Below, in pieces: positions 1 through 6,772 of a stretch of DNA of 8,180 nucleotides. Source of the DNA: DASXBA01 sp046729895 (GTDB lineage: Bacteria > Actinomycetota > Thermoleophilia > Solirubrobacterales > Thermoleophilaceae); NCBI GenBank assembly GCA_046729895.1, contig JBKPHP010000007.1, positions 1 to 8,180 of the forward strand, given 5' to 3'. A program made the translations under genes and the position numbers. The notes below the pieces were generated by a model. That model was not told the DNA's origin, did not search any database, and worked only from the letters and a program-made list of their open reading frames with translations. The first letter of the stretch is position 1. Each line of letters opens with the position of its first letter.

Positions 1-90
1 TCGCGCGGGTTGCCGTCAAGCAGGTAGACGCGGCCGCTTGTGGTCGAACCCGGCACGACCGACTGAGGCTAGCGGCCGGGTCGGGGACGG

Positions 91-116
91 GACACCGGCC
101 GCCGCGGCCGAGTGTC
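91..116 (-). terminator. GC-rich hairpin after the histidine kinase stop
   Basis: An inverted repeat starts four bases past the kinase stop codon on the minus strand. The arms are GACAC plus CGGCCG on one side and CGGCCG plus GTGTC on the other, with a 3-base loop and one bulged base (position 111). That gives about 11 base pairs, nearly all G:C at the core. No T-run follows on the minus strand, so it is not a textbook intrinsic terminator. It could still stop transcription in a high-GC actinobacterium or protect the 3' end of the mRNA. Placement and strength are seen; the function is inferred. Confidence 0.5.
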
Positions 117-119
117 TCC

Positions 120-1220
120 TCAGCGCGGGATGGTGAAGCGAAAGGCGCTGCCGCCGCCGTCCGCAGCTTCCACCCAGATGCGGCCCCCGTGAGCCTCGAC
201 GACCCGACGGCACACGGCCAGCCCGATTCCGAGGCCGTCGCCCGCGGTGTTCGCGCGAGAGAACATGCCGAAGATCCGGCGGGCGTCCTCGGGTTTGATG
301 CCGATGCCGTTGTCGCGCACCGTCACGATCCATTCTTGGCTGTCGGGCCGCGCTGAAACCTCGACGCGCGGCGGCCTCTCGGAGCGGAACTTGACCGCGT
401 TGCCGACCAGGTTCTGGAGCACGCGGCGTAACTGGCGAGGGTCGCCGTAGACCTCCGGCAGGTCGCCGACCTCAAGCGTCGCGCCGGCGGTCTCCAGGCC
501 GTGGCGCAGGTCTTCGGCGACCTCCGCCATCAGAGCGTTCAGTTCGATCCGCTCACGGCGCAGCTCGCCCACCCGCGTGTAGACGTGCACGGCGTCAATG
601 AGCTCGCGCGCGCGTTCTGTGCCCGCGCGCAAGAGTCGGAGGACCTCGGCAGGCGGCGGCTCGTCGGCGTGCCGTTCCAACTCGGCGACGAGGAGGGCGA
701 TTCCCGAGACGGGCTCGCGCAGGTCGTGAGCGACGACGTCGGCGTAGCTCCGCAGCTCCGCCTCCATCCGCCGTTGATCGGTCACATCGGTGAGAAAGAC
801 AACCAGCCCATCGCCGAGCTTCGCGGTGCGAAGCACGTACGTCCCAAGCATGTAGCCGTCCCCGAACGGCGTGTCGTAGGTGATTTCCTCGACCCATGGC
901 ACACCCGCTTCGCACACCCGGACATAGAGATCGAAGGCCCTGCTGCCGCGCATCTGAGGCAGCGCTTCCAGCAACGTGTAGCGATCGGGCGTCGCGGCGG
1001 GAAGCCGGAAGCCGCGCAACATCGTTGGATTGCCGTAGCCGAACTCGAAGTCCACGACCTGCCCTTCGGCATCCCGCACGGCCCACAGGACGCCGACGGG
1101 CTCCGGAAAGCCGTCGAACAGGGCACGAAATCCCGCCGCGCCCTGCTCTCCGAGGACGGCGACGAGCTTCCGATCCTCGCCCCAACGCTCCAGTGGCGCC
1201 TCGAACTGCGGTGCTGCCAC
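120..1220 (-). CDS. PAS-type sensor histidine kinase, soluble
   Basis: This 366-residue protein is a two-component sensor kinase that would autophosphorylate on a histidine and pass phosphate to a response regulator. Residues about 20-150 read as a PAS-like sensing domain ending in the typical VFLTDVTDQRRMEAEL linker. The dimerisation/phosphoacceptor helix carries VVAHDLREP with the histidine at 165. The ATPase domain has the N box (NLVGNAVKF, about 271-279), G1 (DNGIGI, 303-308), an F-box-like RIFGMF (315-320) and G2 (GLGIGL, 329-334). All catalytic motifs are present. I see no signal peptide or membrane helix, so it should act in the cytoplasm. The start is a GTG with no Shine-Dalgarno but a -10-like hexamer six bases upstream, consistent with a leaderless mRNA. 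No complete response regulator is in the window; it may lie beyond the left edge. The kinase assignment is firm; the signal sensed is unknown. Confidence 0.93.
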   Translation of the reverse strand: MAAPQFEAPLERWGEDRKLVAVLGEQGAAGFRALFDGFPEPVGVLWAVRDAEGQVVDFEFGYGNPTMLRGFRLPAATPDRYTLLEALPQMRGSRAFDLYVRVCEAGVPWVEEITYDTPFGDGYMLGTYVLRTAKLGDGLVVFLTDVTDQRRMEAELRSYADVVAHDLREPVSGIALLVAELERHADEPPPAEVLRLLRAGTERARELIDAVHVYTRVGELRRERIELNALMAEVAEDLRHGLETAGATLEVGDLPEVYGDPRQLRRVLQNLVGNAVKFRSERPPRVEVSARPDSQEWIVTVRDNGIGIKPEDARRIFGMFSRANTAGDGLGIGLAVCRRVVEAHGGRIWVEAADGGGSAFRFTIPR

Positions 1221-1226
1221 GGCCGC

Positions 1227-1232
1227 AGAATA
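1227..1232 (-). promoter_or_regulatory. Possible -10 element for a leaderless kinase mRNA
   Basis: On the minus strand TATTCT fits the actinobacterial TANNNT -10 pattern and ends six bases before the GTG start of the histidine kinase. This would place transcription initiation at or within a base or two of the start codon. The lack of any Shine-Dalgarno sequence fits this. No clear -35 is visible. The site lies inside the region between the broken transporter and the kinase. Confidence 0.35.
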
Positions 1233-1278
1233 CGAAGAACACGAGGGGCTTCGTGCCTGCTGCGGGGCGGACCCTGCG

Positions 1279-2055
1279 GATCAGCGAGCCGATCTGGGGG
1301 ATCAGGTCGAACAGCCCGACGATCAAAGCGAGCACGACCGGAAACGGAGCGCCGATGACCAGGGCCGTGACGCCGACACCGAGCCGGCGATGACCCAGAT
1401 CGCGAGGTTGCCGAGCAGCGAGTAGTAGATGGTCTCCGTGACCTCACCCACCACCCCGTCCACCCGTGCGGCCTGGTCCGGCGGCAGCATGGCGAGCGCT
1501 GCCGCTTGAGATCCGGCAGGCCGATCGGGAGGAAGAGGCTCAAGAAGACGAGCGTGACGACGCTCAGCGCCGACCCGACCACCGAACCCGTGAAGCCGAG
1601 GAGGGAGGAGGCGGCCTTCGGGATCTCCTCGGCGGCGTCCTTGGCCCAGGTCCTCGGCCTTGTCCGACACGTCCGTGTTCTGCAGGAGCTCCTTGACCAC
1701 CGGCTCGTCCTTCAGGTCTTCGATGTAGCCGGGCAGGTCGCCGAGGGGCTTGCGCGCCTCGTTCCAGACGGGGGTCGCCGCCCAGATCACGAGCACGGAG
1801 ACGATCACGAAGAGGGAGAAGAAGACCACAGCGCCGCCTTGCCACGGCCGATGCCGCGACGGGTGAGCCGCGTGACCAGCGGGTCGAGCCGAGGGCGAAG
1901 ATGAACGCCCGCCCGATCGTCAGGAAAACCTCGTTGGCGACGATCACGATGTAGACCCCGAGCGCGATCAGCGCGGCCTTGAGCACGGTCGCGCCCGAGA
2001 CGACGACCTCGACGCGCGCGGGTCCGGCGGCATCCCTTCCTGCCCGCCACGTCAC
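1279..2055 (-). pseudogene. AI-2E/PerM-family membrane protein, frameshifted and 3'-truncated
   Basis: Read across frames, this stretch encodes the N-terminal two thirds of an AI-2E family (PF01594-type) multi-pass membrane protein. It runs from a hydrophobic first helix (LIALGVYIVIVANEVFLTIG), through LDPLVTRLTRRGIGRGKAAL, a second helix, VWNEARKPLGDLPGYIEDL, a third helix (ALSVVTLVFLSLFLPIG) and TIYYSLLGNLAIWVIAG, to the family hallmark FDLIPQIGSLI. No single frame holds it. Five single-base shifts are needed, near 1888-1891 (one C lost), 1827-1832 (one G lost), 1643-1648 (one G gained), 1504-1506 (one G lost) and 1377-1381 (one G lost), in coding-strand terms. After IGSLI, at about 1279, no frame continues the family, so the last helices are missing. 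The GTG at 2055 is the best start and lacks a Shine-Dalgarno. It is either a decaying gene or a good gene damaged by sequencing error; the missing 3' end favours real loss or a rearrangement. Confidence 0.8.
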
Positions 2056-2120
2056 GGGCGGTCATTCGGCGGATCGTGCCGGGCGACCCGGACGCGTTGA
2101 CGGCAGCCGAGTGCGCGTTC

Positions 2121-2330
2121 CTAGTGAAGCACGGTCAGCGATAGCGCAGTGCACAGCAGCGCCGTTGCAAGGACGCCGGCGCCCGCCCAGGGGCGGTTGC
2201 GCCTCGTCAGTACGACACCTGCGAAAACGGCGCCGATCACCGCCAGCGGCACCAGTAGGCAGACGGCAGCGAGCAGGTACGCGACGACCACCAGCCGGGT
2301 CGGGTCGCGGAGCGACGGCTCGTCGGTCAC
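2121..2330 (-). CDS. Small two-helix membrane protein, unknown function
   Basis: This 69-residue reading frame has a short charged N-terminus (VTDEPSLRDPTR), a hydrophobic helix at about 13-41, a positively charged turn (TRRNRPW, 42-48) and a second helix at about 49-68, ending three bases before a TAG. The positive loop between two helices suggests a hairpin with the loop in the cytoplasm. The frame stays open far upstream, antisense to the LigD phosphoesterase gene, but that part looks like non-coding shadow. I therefore place the start at the GTG just before the hydrophobic segment. No Shine-Dalgarno supports this start. It is divergent from the LigD genes. I recognise no family; the helix-turn-helix-in-membrane pattern is the only support for it being real. 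Confidence 0.5.
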   Translation of the reverse strand: MTDEPSLRDPTRLVVVAYLLAAVCLLVPLAVIGAVFAGVVLTRRNRPWAGAGVLATALLCTALSLTVLH

Positions 2331-2423
2331 GAGGAGGAGATCATCGCGGGTCGCCGCTGCGCCAGCTCGGGACGTCCGCACCGAGCGTGTGCGGGGTCCC
2401 CTACCGTGGGTAAACCACCCGCG

Positions 2424-2933
2424 ATGGCCGGCGACGAGCGCGCTCCGATGTTCGTCATCCAGAAGCACCGCGCCACCAGCCTGCACTACGACTTCCGCCT
2501 CGAGGTCGACGGCGTCCTCAAGTCCTGGGCGGTTCCCAGGGGCCCCTCCACCGACCCGCGCCACAAGCGCCTGGCCATGGAGGTCGAGGATCATTCGCTC
2601 GACTACGGCGACTTCGAGGGCGTGATCGAGGAAGGGAGCTACGGTGCCGGTGCCGTGATCGTATGGGACACCGGGACCTACGAGAACTTGTCGGAGGGCG
2701 ACTCCATGGCGGAGGCGCTCGAGCGCGGCACCGCCAGGGTCTGGCTCCATGGAGAGAAGCTCCGCGGCGGCTACACGCTGCGCCGAACGTCGGCGGGGCC
2801 GAAGCCGCAGTGGCTCCTGATGAAGAGGCGCGACGAGGAGGCCGACGCCCGGCGCAACCCGGTCAGCACGCAGCCGCGCTCGGTGCTCAGCGGCCGCACC
2901 ATCGAAGAGGTGGCCGCGGAGCACCGGGCGTGA
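2424..2933 (+). CDS. LigD-type 3'-phosphoesterase, stand-alone
   Basis: This protein matches the phosphoesterase (PE) domain of bacterial LigD, which trims 3'-phosphate and 3'-ribonucleotide ends during non-homologous end joining. The active-site pattern is complete. QKH, LHYDFRLE and EDHSLDY carry two histidines, an aspartate, an arginine, a third histidine and a tyrosine. Their spacings (6, 2, 2, 32 and 4 residues) equal those of His42, His48, Asp50, Arg52, His84 and Tyr88 of P. aeruginosa LigD. The fold continues through FEGVIEEGSYGAGAVIVWDTGTYE and LRGGYTLRR, ending with WLLMKRRDEEAD. The ATG at 2424 gives 169 residues; an in-frame GTG at 2406 would add six and ATG 2448 would also keep the domain. 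None has a good Shine-Dalgarno. TACCGT at 2402-2407 is a weak -10 candidate. The stop overlaps the start of the ligase gene. It is first in a PE-ligase-polymerase operon. Confidence 0.93.
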   Translation: MAGDERAPMFVIQKHRATSLHYDFRLEVDGVLKSWAVPRGPSTDPRHKRLAMEVEDHSLDYGDFEGVIEEGSYGAGAVIVWDTGTYENLSEGDSMAEALERGTARVWLHGEKLRGGYTLRRTSAGPKPQWLLMKRRDEEADARRNPVSTQPRSVLSGRTIEEVAAEHRA

Positions 2934-3904
2934 GATCCCCGTTCGAAGGGTTGAGTGACGATGAGCGCGCCCTCGCGCGGCCGTCGGGGCCTCCCAAGAC
3001 GGCGAACGTGATGAAGGCGGTGCTCACCGAAGAGCGCTTCTCCGATCCGCGTTGGATCTACGAACGAAAGCTCGACGGCATCCGCTGCATCGCCATCCGG
3101 TCGGGCAAGCAGCTGCGGATGCTCTCTCGCAACGACCTCTCGCTGAATGCTCGCTTCCCCGAGTTGGCCCGGGCGCTCGCGGCGGAGCGGTGCGAGCGGT
3201 TCGCGGTCGACGGCGAGGTGGTCGCTTTCGCAGGGAAGCAGACGAGCTTCGCGAGGCTGGCGCGACGAAAGCAGACGTACGTGCCCGTCTACATCTACGT
3301 GTTCGACCTGCTATGGCTGGACGACCACGACGTCCGCCCGCTGCCGCTGCGGGCGCGCAAGCGACTGCTGCGCCAGGCGCTCGACTTCAAGGGACGCGTG
3401 CGCCTGACCCGGTACCGCAAGGAGCACGGCGAGGACTTCTTCGAGGAGGGGTGTCGTAGGGGCTGGGAGGGTCTTATCGCCAAGCGGGCGGACAGCCCCT
3501 ACGTCACGAAGCGCTCGCGCGACTGGCTCAAGTTCAAGTGCGAGCGCGGCCAGGAGCTGGTGATCGGCGGCTACACGGCCCCGCAGGGCTCGCGCACCGA
3601 GTTCGGAGCGCTGCTGCTCGGTTACTACGCCGGCGGCGAGCTTCGCTACGCAGGCAAGGTGGGGACCGGCTTCGACCGGTCCACGCTCCGCGAGCTCGGT
3701 AGGAAGCTGCGACGGCTGCGGCGCAAGACCCCGCCGTTCGCCGACGCCGGGGCGATCAAGGAGCGGGACGTCACCTGGGTCGAGCCGCGCCTGGTGGCGG
3801 AGATCGGCTTCAGCGAGTGGACGCCCCACGGGCGCTTGCGCCACCCGCGCTTTCTTGGGCTGCGCATCGACAAGTCGCCGCGAGAGGTGGTGCGCGAGGG
3901 GTGA
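2930..3904 (+). CDS. ligD: ATP-dependent DNA ligase, LigD ligase-domain type
   Basis: This 324-residue protein seals DNA nicks using ATP, as the ligase domain of LigD does in end joining. The adenylated lysine lies in YERKLDGIR (Lys47). Downstream are FAVDGEVVAF, VYIYVFDLLWLD (motif III/IIIa region), EGLIAKR (motif IV) and DWLKFKC (motif V). The OB-fold half begins at ELVIGGYTAPQGSRTEFGAL and continues through YAGKVGTGF to the C-terminal EIGFSEWTPHGRLRHPRFLGLR. The length fits a nucleotidyltransferase plus OB fold with no extra domain. I start it at the GTG at 2930, which overlaps the upstream TGA as GTGA and has GGAG at 2918-2921, eight bases away. The frame is open further upstream, but that is shadow of the phosphoesterase gene. 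Translational coupling with both neighbours is likely. It lacks the PE and POL parts fused to it in classical LigD. Confidence 0.95.
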   Translation: MRSPFEGLSDDERALARPSGPPKTANVMKAVLTEERFSDPRWIYERKLDGIRCIAIRSGKQLRMLSRNDLSLNARFPELARALAAERCERFAVDGEVVAFAGKQTSFARLARRKQTYVPVYIYVFDLLWLDDHDVRPLPLRARKRLLRQALDFKGRVRLTRYRKEHGEDFFEEGCRRGWEGLIAKRADSPYVTKRSRDWLKFKCERGQELVIGGYTAPQGSRTEFGALLLGYYAGGELRYAGKVGTGFDRSTLRELGRKLRRLRRKTPPFADAGAIKERDVTWVEPRLVAEIGFSEWTPHGRLRHPRFLGLRIDKSPREVVREG

Positions 3905-4776
3905 GCGAACGGCTGAAGGTCGGCCGGCGGACGGTCGAGCTGACCCATCCGGACAAGGTGCTCTTTCCGCGTGCGAAGGTCACAAAGCTCGACCTGGCGC
4001 GGCACTACGAGCGGGTGGCCCCGGTGATGCTGCCCTACGTTTCAGGCCGGCCGCTGGCGCTGCAGGCCTTCCCGGGCGGGATCGAGGGCTACGGCTACTT
4101 CATGAAGGCCGTGCCGGACTACTTCCCGGACTGGATCAAGCGAGCGACGGTAGAGAAGCGGGGCGGCACCGTGACCCACGTGCTGGCGGAGGACGCGGCG
4201 ACGCTCGTGTACCTCGCCGGCCAGAACGTCGTGACTCTTCACGGCTGGCTCTCCCGGGCGGACAAGCCGCGCCGGCCCGATCGTCTGATCTTCGACTTCG
4301 ACCCCTCGGGAGCCGGTTTCGCAGGCGTGCGCGCGGCCGCGCGCGAGGCCGGCGACCGCCTGCGCGACTCAGGTCTCGTGCCCTACGCGATGGCAACCGG
4401 CTCGCGCGGCATCCACGTGGTCTGCCCGCTGCGCCGCGGGTCGACCTTCCAGGACGTGCACCGCTTCGCTCGCGCCATGGCAGAGCAGATGGTGAAGGAC
4501 GACCCGCGGCGGTTGACGCTCGAGTACCTCAAGGCGAACCGCGGCGACAAGATCTACGTGGACGTGAACCGCAACGCATACGCACAGCACGGGGTCATGC
4601 CCTACGCGGTGCGCAGCAAGCCGAAGTCCCCCGTGGCGGTGCCCCTGCACTGGGACGAGCTGTCGGACGGCAAGCTGAGGCCGGACCGCTGGACGGTCGC
4701 CAGCGTGTCCGAGCGGGTCGATGCCGAGGGCGATCCATGGCGGGGGATGGGGCGCAGGGCGCGGGCGCTGCCCTGA
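3901..4776 (+). CDS. LigD-type polymerase/primase (AEP family), stand-alone
   Basis: This 291-residue protein is the polymerase (POL) part of the LigD system, an archaeo-eukaryotic primase fold that fills gaps and adds ribonucleotides at breaks. It starts with VELTHPDKVLFPRAKVTK, then YVSGRPLALQAFPGGIEG, as in other POL domains. The metal-binding pair is Asp132 and Asp134 in IFDFDPS. The nucleotide-binding block is ATGSRGIHVVCPL with His172. The third aspartate is Asp221 in KIYVDVNRN, followed by YAVRSKPKSPVAVPLHWDEL. All catalytic residues are present and the length is normal for the domain. The GTG at 3901 overlaps the ligase stop as GTGA; a G-rich stretch upstream (3882-3900) can serve as ribosome binding site. 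The gene converges on the sigma factor gene with 74 bases between stops. Function by family is firm; that the three proteins work as one complex is inferred from the operon. Confidence 0.94.
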   Translation: MSERLKVGRRTVELTHPDKVLFPRAKVTKLDLARHYERVAPVMLPYVSGRPLALQAFPGGIEGYGYFMKAVPDYFPDWIKRATVEKRGGTVTHVLAEDAATLVYLAGQNVVTLHGWLSRADKPRRPDRLIFDFDPSGAGFAGVRAAAREAGDRLRDSGLVPYAMATGSRGIHVVCPLRRGSTFQDVHRFARAMAEQMVKDDPRRLTLEYLKANRGDKIYVDVNRNAYAQHGVMPYAVRSKPKSPVAVPLHWDELSDGKLRPDRWTVASVSERVDAEGDPWRGMGRRARALP

Positions 4777-4850
4777 ATCTCAATCCATCGTTCGGCTGGA
4801 AGCGGAGCGTCGTCCAAGTCGCGCCCGCGAGCGAGGCAGACAGGCCTTCG

Positions 4851-6137
4851 TCAGCGCGGCTGCAATGGCGCCGAGTCGCGCGCGCAGTTCGCAGCGCGCT
4901 CGAGAAGCAGGGTGCGCTCGCGCGCGTTTTGCGTAAGCGACGCCGCGCGCTCGAACTCCGCCCGCGCCTCCTCCAGACTATCGAGCTTCGCGAGCAGGTC
5001 GCCGCGCACGCTCGGCAGGAGGTGGTAGCCCTCCAGCGACCGCTCCGAGCTCAGCCCCTCGACGAGCTCGAGTCCCGCCGCCGGGCCGAACGCCATCGCG
5101 ACAGCCATGGCGCGATTCAGCTCGACGACTGGTGACGCCGCGACCTCGGAGAGCGCGTCGTAGAGAGCCACGATGCGTTCCCAGTCCGTCTCCTCCGGAG
5201 CGCGTGCTCGGGCGTGGCCGGCGGCGATCGCCGCCTGGAGCGTGTATGGCCCGAGCGCGCCGCTGAGCCGCTCGGCACGCTCCAGCGCGGAGAGGCCGCG
5301 GCGGATGAGGATCTGGTCCCAGCGAGCGCGGTCCTGGTCGAACAGCAGGATGGGCTCCCCGGACGGGCCGATCCGCGCGCGGGAGCGGGAGGCCTGGATC
5401 TCCATCAGCGCGACGAGGCCGTGGACCTCCGGCTCCTCGGGGGCAAGCCGCGCCAGGATGCGGCCCAGGCGGAGGGCGTCGTCGCAGAGGGCCGGCCGCA
5501 TCCAGTCTTCACCCGCGGTCGCGGCGTAGCCCTCGTTGAAGATGGCGTAGACGACCTCGAGCACCGATTCGAGCCGGGCGGCGCGGTCGGCGCCGCTGGG
5601 GACCTCGATGGGGACTCGCGCCTCGGCGAGCGTCCGCTTGGCGCGGACGATGCGCTGGGCGACGGTCGGCTCCGGGACGAGGAACGCGCGCGCGATCTCC
5701 GCGGTCGTCAACGCTCCGACGAGGCGCAGCGTGAGCGCGATGCGCGCCTCGGTCGAGAGCACCGGATGGCAGGCCGTGAAGATGAGGCTGAGGAGATCGT
5801 CCCCGATGTCGTCGTCGAGGGCCGCGTCGAGATCGGGCTCGGCGGACGCCTGCTGGATCTCGAGCTCGCGCCGCAGCTCCTCGTGCTTGCGCTCGAGGAC
5901 CTTGTCCCGGCGCAGCCGGTCGACAGCATGGTGCTTGGCGGTTCCCATGAGCCAGGCGCCCGGGTTGTCCGGGACGCCTGACTCGGGCCACTGTTCGAGA
6001 GCCGCCACGAGCGCGTCCTGCGCCAGGTCCTCGGCGAGGCCGAGGTCGCGCACCGTCCGCGCGAGTCCGGCGATGAGCCTGGCCGACTCGATCCGCCAAA
6101 CCGCGTCGATCGCGCGGTGCGTGTCGCCGGCCGGCAT
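4851..6137 (-). CDS. ECF sigma factor, ECF42 type with long C-terminal extension
   Basis: This 428-residue protein is a group IV sigma factor with an unusually long C-terminus. Region 2 is at about 8-78, with LAEDLAQDALVAALEQW and AWLMGTAKHHAVDRLRR. Region 4 with its helix-turn-helix is at about 112-172 (STEARIALTLRLVGALTTAE, then IARAFLVPEPTVAQRIVRAK). The linker has the group's signature YAIFNEGYAAT (about 197-207, DUF6596). The rest, to 428, is helical and TPR-like (for example ELNRAMAVAMAFGPAAGLEL). ECF42 sigma factors have this extension and sit beside YCII/DGPF proteins; no classical anti-sigma factor is seen here, which fits the group. The start is ATG 6137, four bases after the YCII stop, so the two are co-transcribed. 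A longer frame upstream overlaps the YCII gene and is not needed. GGAAGG about 14 bases upstream is a poor Shine-Dalgarno, so coupling may drive translation. Confidence 0.93.
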   Translation of the reverse strand: MPAGDTHRAIDAVWRIESARLIAGLARTVRDLGLAEDLAQDALVAALEQWPESGVPDNPGAWLMGTAKHHAVDRLRRDKVLERKHEELRRELEIQQASAEPDLDAALDDDIGDDLLSLIFTACHPVLSTEARIALTLRLVGALTTAEIARAFLVPEPTVAQRIVRAKRTLAEARVPIEVPSGADRAARLESVLEVVYAIFNEGYAATAGEDWMRPALCDDALRLGRILARLAPEEPEVHGLVALMEIQASRSRARIGPSGEPILLFDQDRARWDQILIRRGLSALERAERLSGALGPYTLQAAIAAGHARARAPEETDWERIVALYDALSEVAASPVVELNRAMAVAMAFGPAAGLELVEGLSSERSLEGYHLLPSVRGDLLAKLDSLEEARAEFERAASLTQNARERTLLLERAANCARDSAPLQPR

Positions 6138-6141
6138 GGCG

Positions 6142-6552
6142 CTACCGCTGACCTTCCACCCGGGCGCGGATCCGCTCCTCCTGCTCACGTAGCTCGGGAG
6201 TGAGCTCATCGCCGAAGTCCTCGGCCTCGAAGACCTGGCGAATCTCGACCTCGCCGTCTTCGAAGGGGGCGCGCTTGACCCACTCGATCGCCTCGTCCAG
6301 CGACTTCACCTGGATCAGCCAGTACCCGGCGAGCAGCTCCTTGGTCTCCGTGAAGGGTCCGTCGACCACCTTTCGCTCCGGGAACTTGACCCGGACGCCC
6401 TTCGAGGTCGGCTGGAGCCCCTCGCCCGCGAGCATCACTCCGGCGTTCGCGAGCTCCTCGTTGTACTTGCCCATCTCGGCGAGCATTTCCTCGCTGGGTA
6501 GGACGCCCGCCTCCGACTCCTCGCTGGCCTTGACCAGGACCATGAATCGCAT
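6142..6552 (-). CDS. YCII/DGPF-domain protein, partner of the sigma factor
   Basis: This 136-residue protein belongs to the YCII-related (DGPF) family. It opens with MRFMVLVKAS, a typical first strand of the ferredoxin-like fold. It has the name-giving motif VDGPFTETKELLAGYWLIQV (Asp64-Phe67), followed by SLDEAIEWVKRAP and EVEIRQVFEAEDFG. The C-terminal tail (about 115-136) is acidic and basic helix. The ATG at 6552 has an excellent Shine-Dalgarno (AAGGAG, minus strand, 6561-6566) eight bases away; a second ATG lies three codons in. It is first in the operon with the sigma gene. DGPF genes are known neighbours and targets of ECF42 sigma factors. Their biochemical role is not settled; a sensing or small-molecule enzyme role is speculation. 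Confidence 0.92.
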   Translation of the reverse strand: MRFMVLVKASEESEAGVLPSEEMLAEMGKYNEELANAGVMLAGEGLQPTSKGVRVKFPERKVVDGPFTETKELLAGYWLIQVKSLDEAIEWVKRAPFEDGEVEIRQVFEAEDFGDELTPELREQEERIRARVEGQR

Positions 6553-6588
6553 CGTGATGACTCCTTCTGGTTGGGGTTTGGGCGCTGT

Positions 6589-6625
6589 GCTTCAGGCCGT
6601 CGCTAGTGGCTGAAGCCAGGCCGTC
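6589..6625 (-). repeat. Inverted plus direct repeat in the YCII operon leader
   Basis: Between the predicted promoter and the ribosome binding site of the YCII gene, GCTTCAG (6589-6595) and CTGAAGC (6610-6616) form a perfect 7-base inverted repeat with a 14-base loop. Overlapping it, CAGGCCGTC occurs twice in direct orientation (6593-6601 and 6617-6625), 24 bases apart. The block would lie in the 5' untranslated leader of about 75 bases. It may fold as an mRNA hairpin or bind a protein; either role is inference. Confidence 0.45.
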
Positions 6626-6636
6626 ATTACATATGC

Positions 6637-6663
6637 GTCGAACGCGTGGCAGGGAAATCGACA
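6637..6663 (-). promoter_or_regulatory. Candidate ECF42-dependent promoter for the YCII-sigma operon
   Basis: On the minus strand TGTCGA (6663-6658) is followed by 17 bases and then CGAC (6640-6637). From memory, the consensus reported for ECF42 sigma factors of Streptomyces is TGTCGA at -35 and CGA followed by T or C at -10; this site matches both blocks with a normal spacer. It points at the YCII gene, with a leader of about 75 bases. This predicts that the sigma factor drives its own operon. Sequence and spacing are seen; the promoter activity is inferred. Confidence 0.6.
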
Positions 6664-6772
6664 CGGGATCCGGGCGCTCTCATATTGCTCTCACCGGCGG
6701 CTCATGGCACGCTCACGCAGGCCGCGTAGAACCGCCTCCTGGTAGCGAACCACAATCGAAGGAGGACTCGCG

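Noticed and set aside
3..56. Minus-strand frame at the left edge that could begin a protein (GTG, then PGSTTSGRVYLLDGNPR)
   Set aside because: Its position after a histidine kinase and its LLDGNPR end faintly recall the start of a response regulator, but only 18 codons are visible, there is no Shine-Dalgarno, and the usual acidic pair of a receiver domain is not seen.
501..1358. Long plus-strand open frame antisense to the histidine kinase
   Set aside because: It is a shadow caused by high GC in codon third positions; the kinase on the other strand has every family motif.
1377..1891. Programmed ribosomal frameshifting as explanation of the AI-2E gene
   Set aside because: Five shifts in one gene, in both directions and without slippery heptamers, cannot be programmed.
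2331..2924. Minus-strand open frame covering the LigD phosphoesterase gene
   Set aside because: Composition is typical of shadow and it lies antisense to a gene with a complete active site; only its last 69 codons look like a real protein.
4777..4850. Bidirectional terminator between the converging polymerase and sigma genes
   Set aside because: No stem of useful length and no T-run on either strand could be found in the 74 bases.
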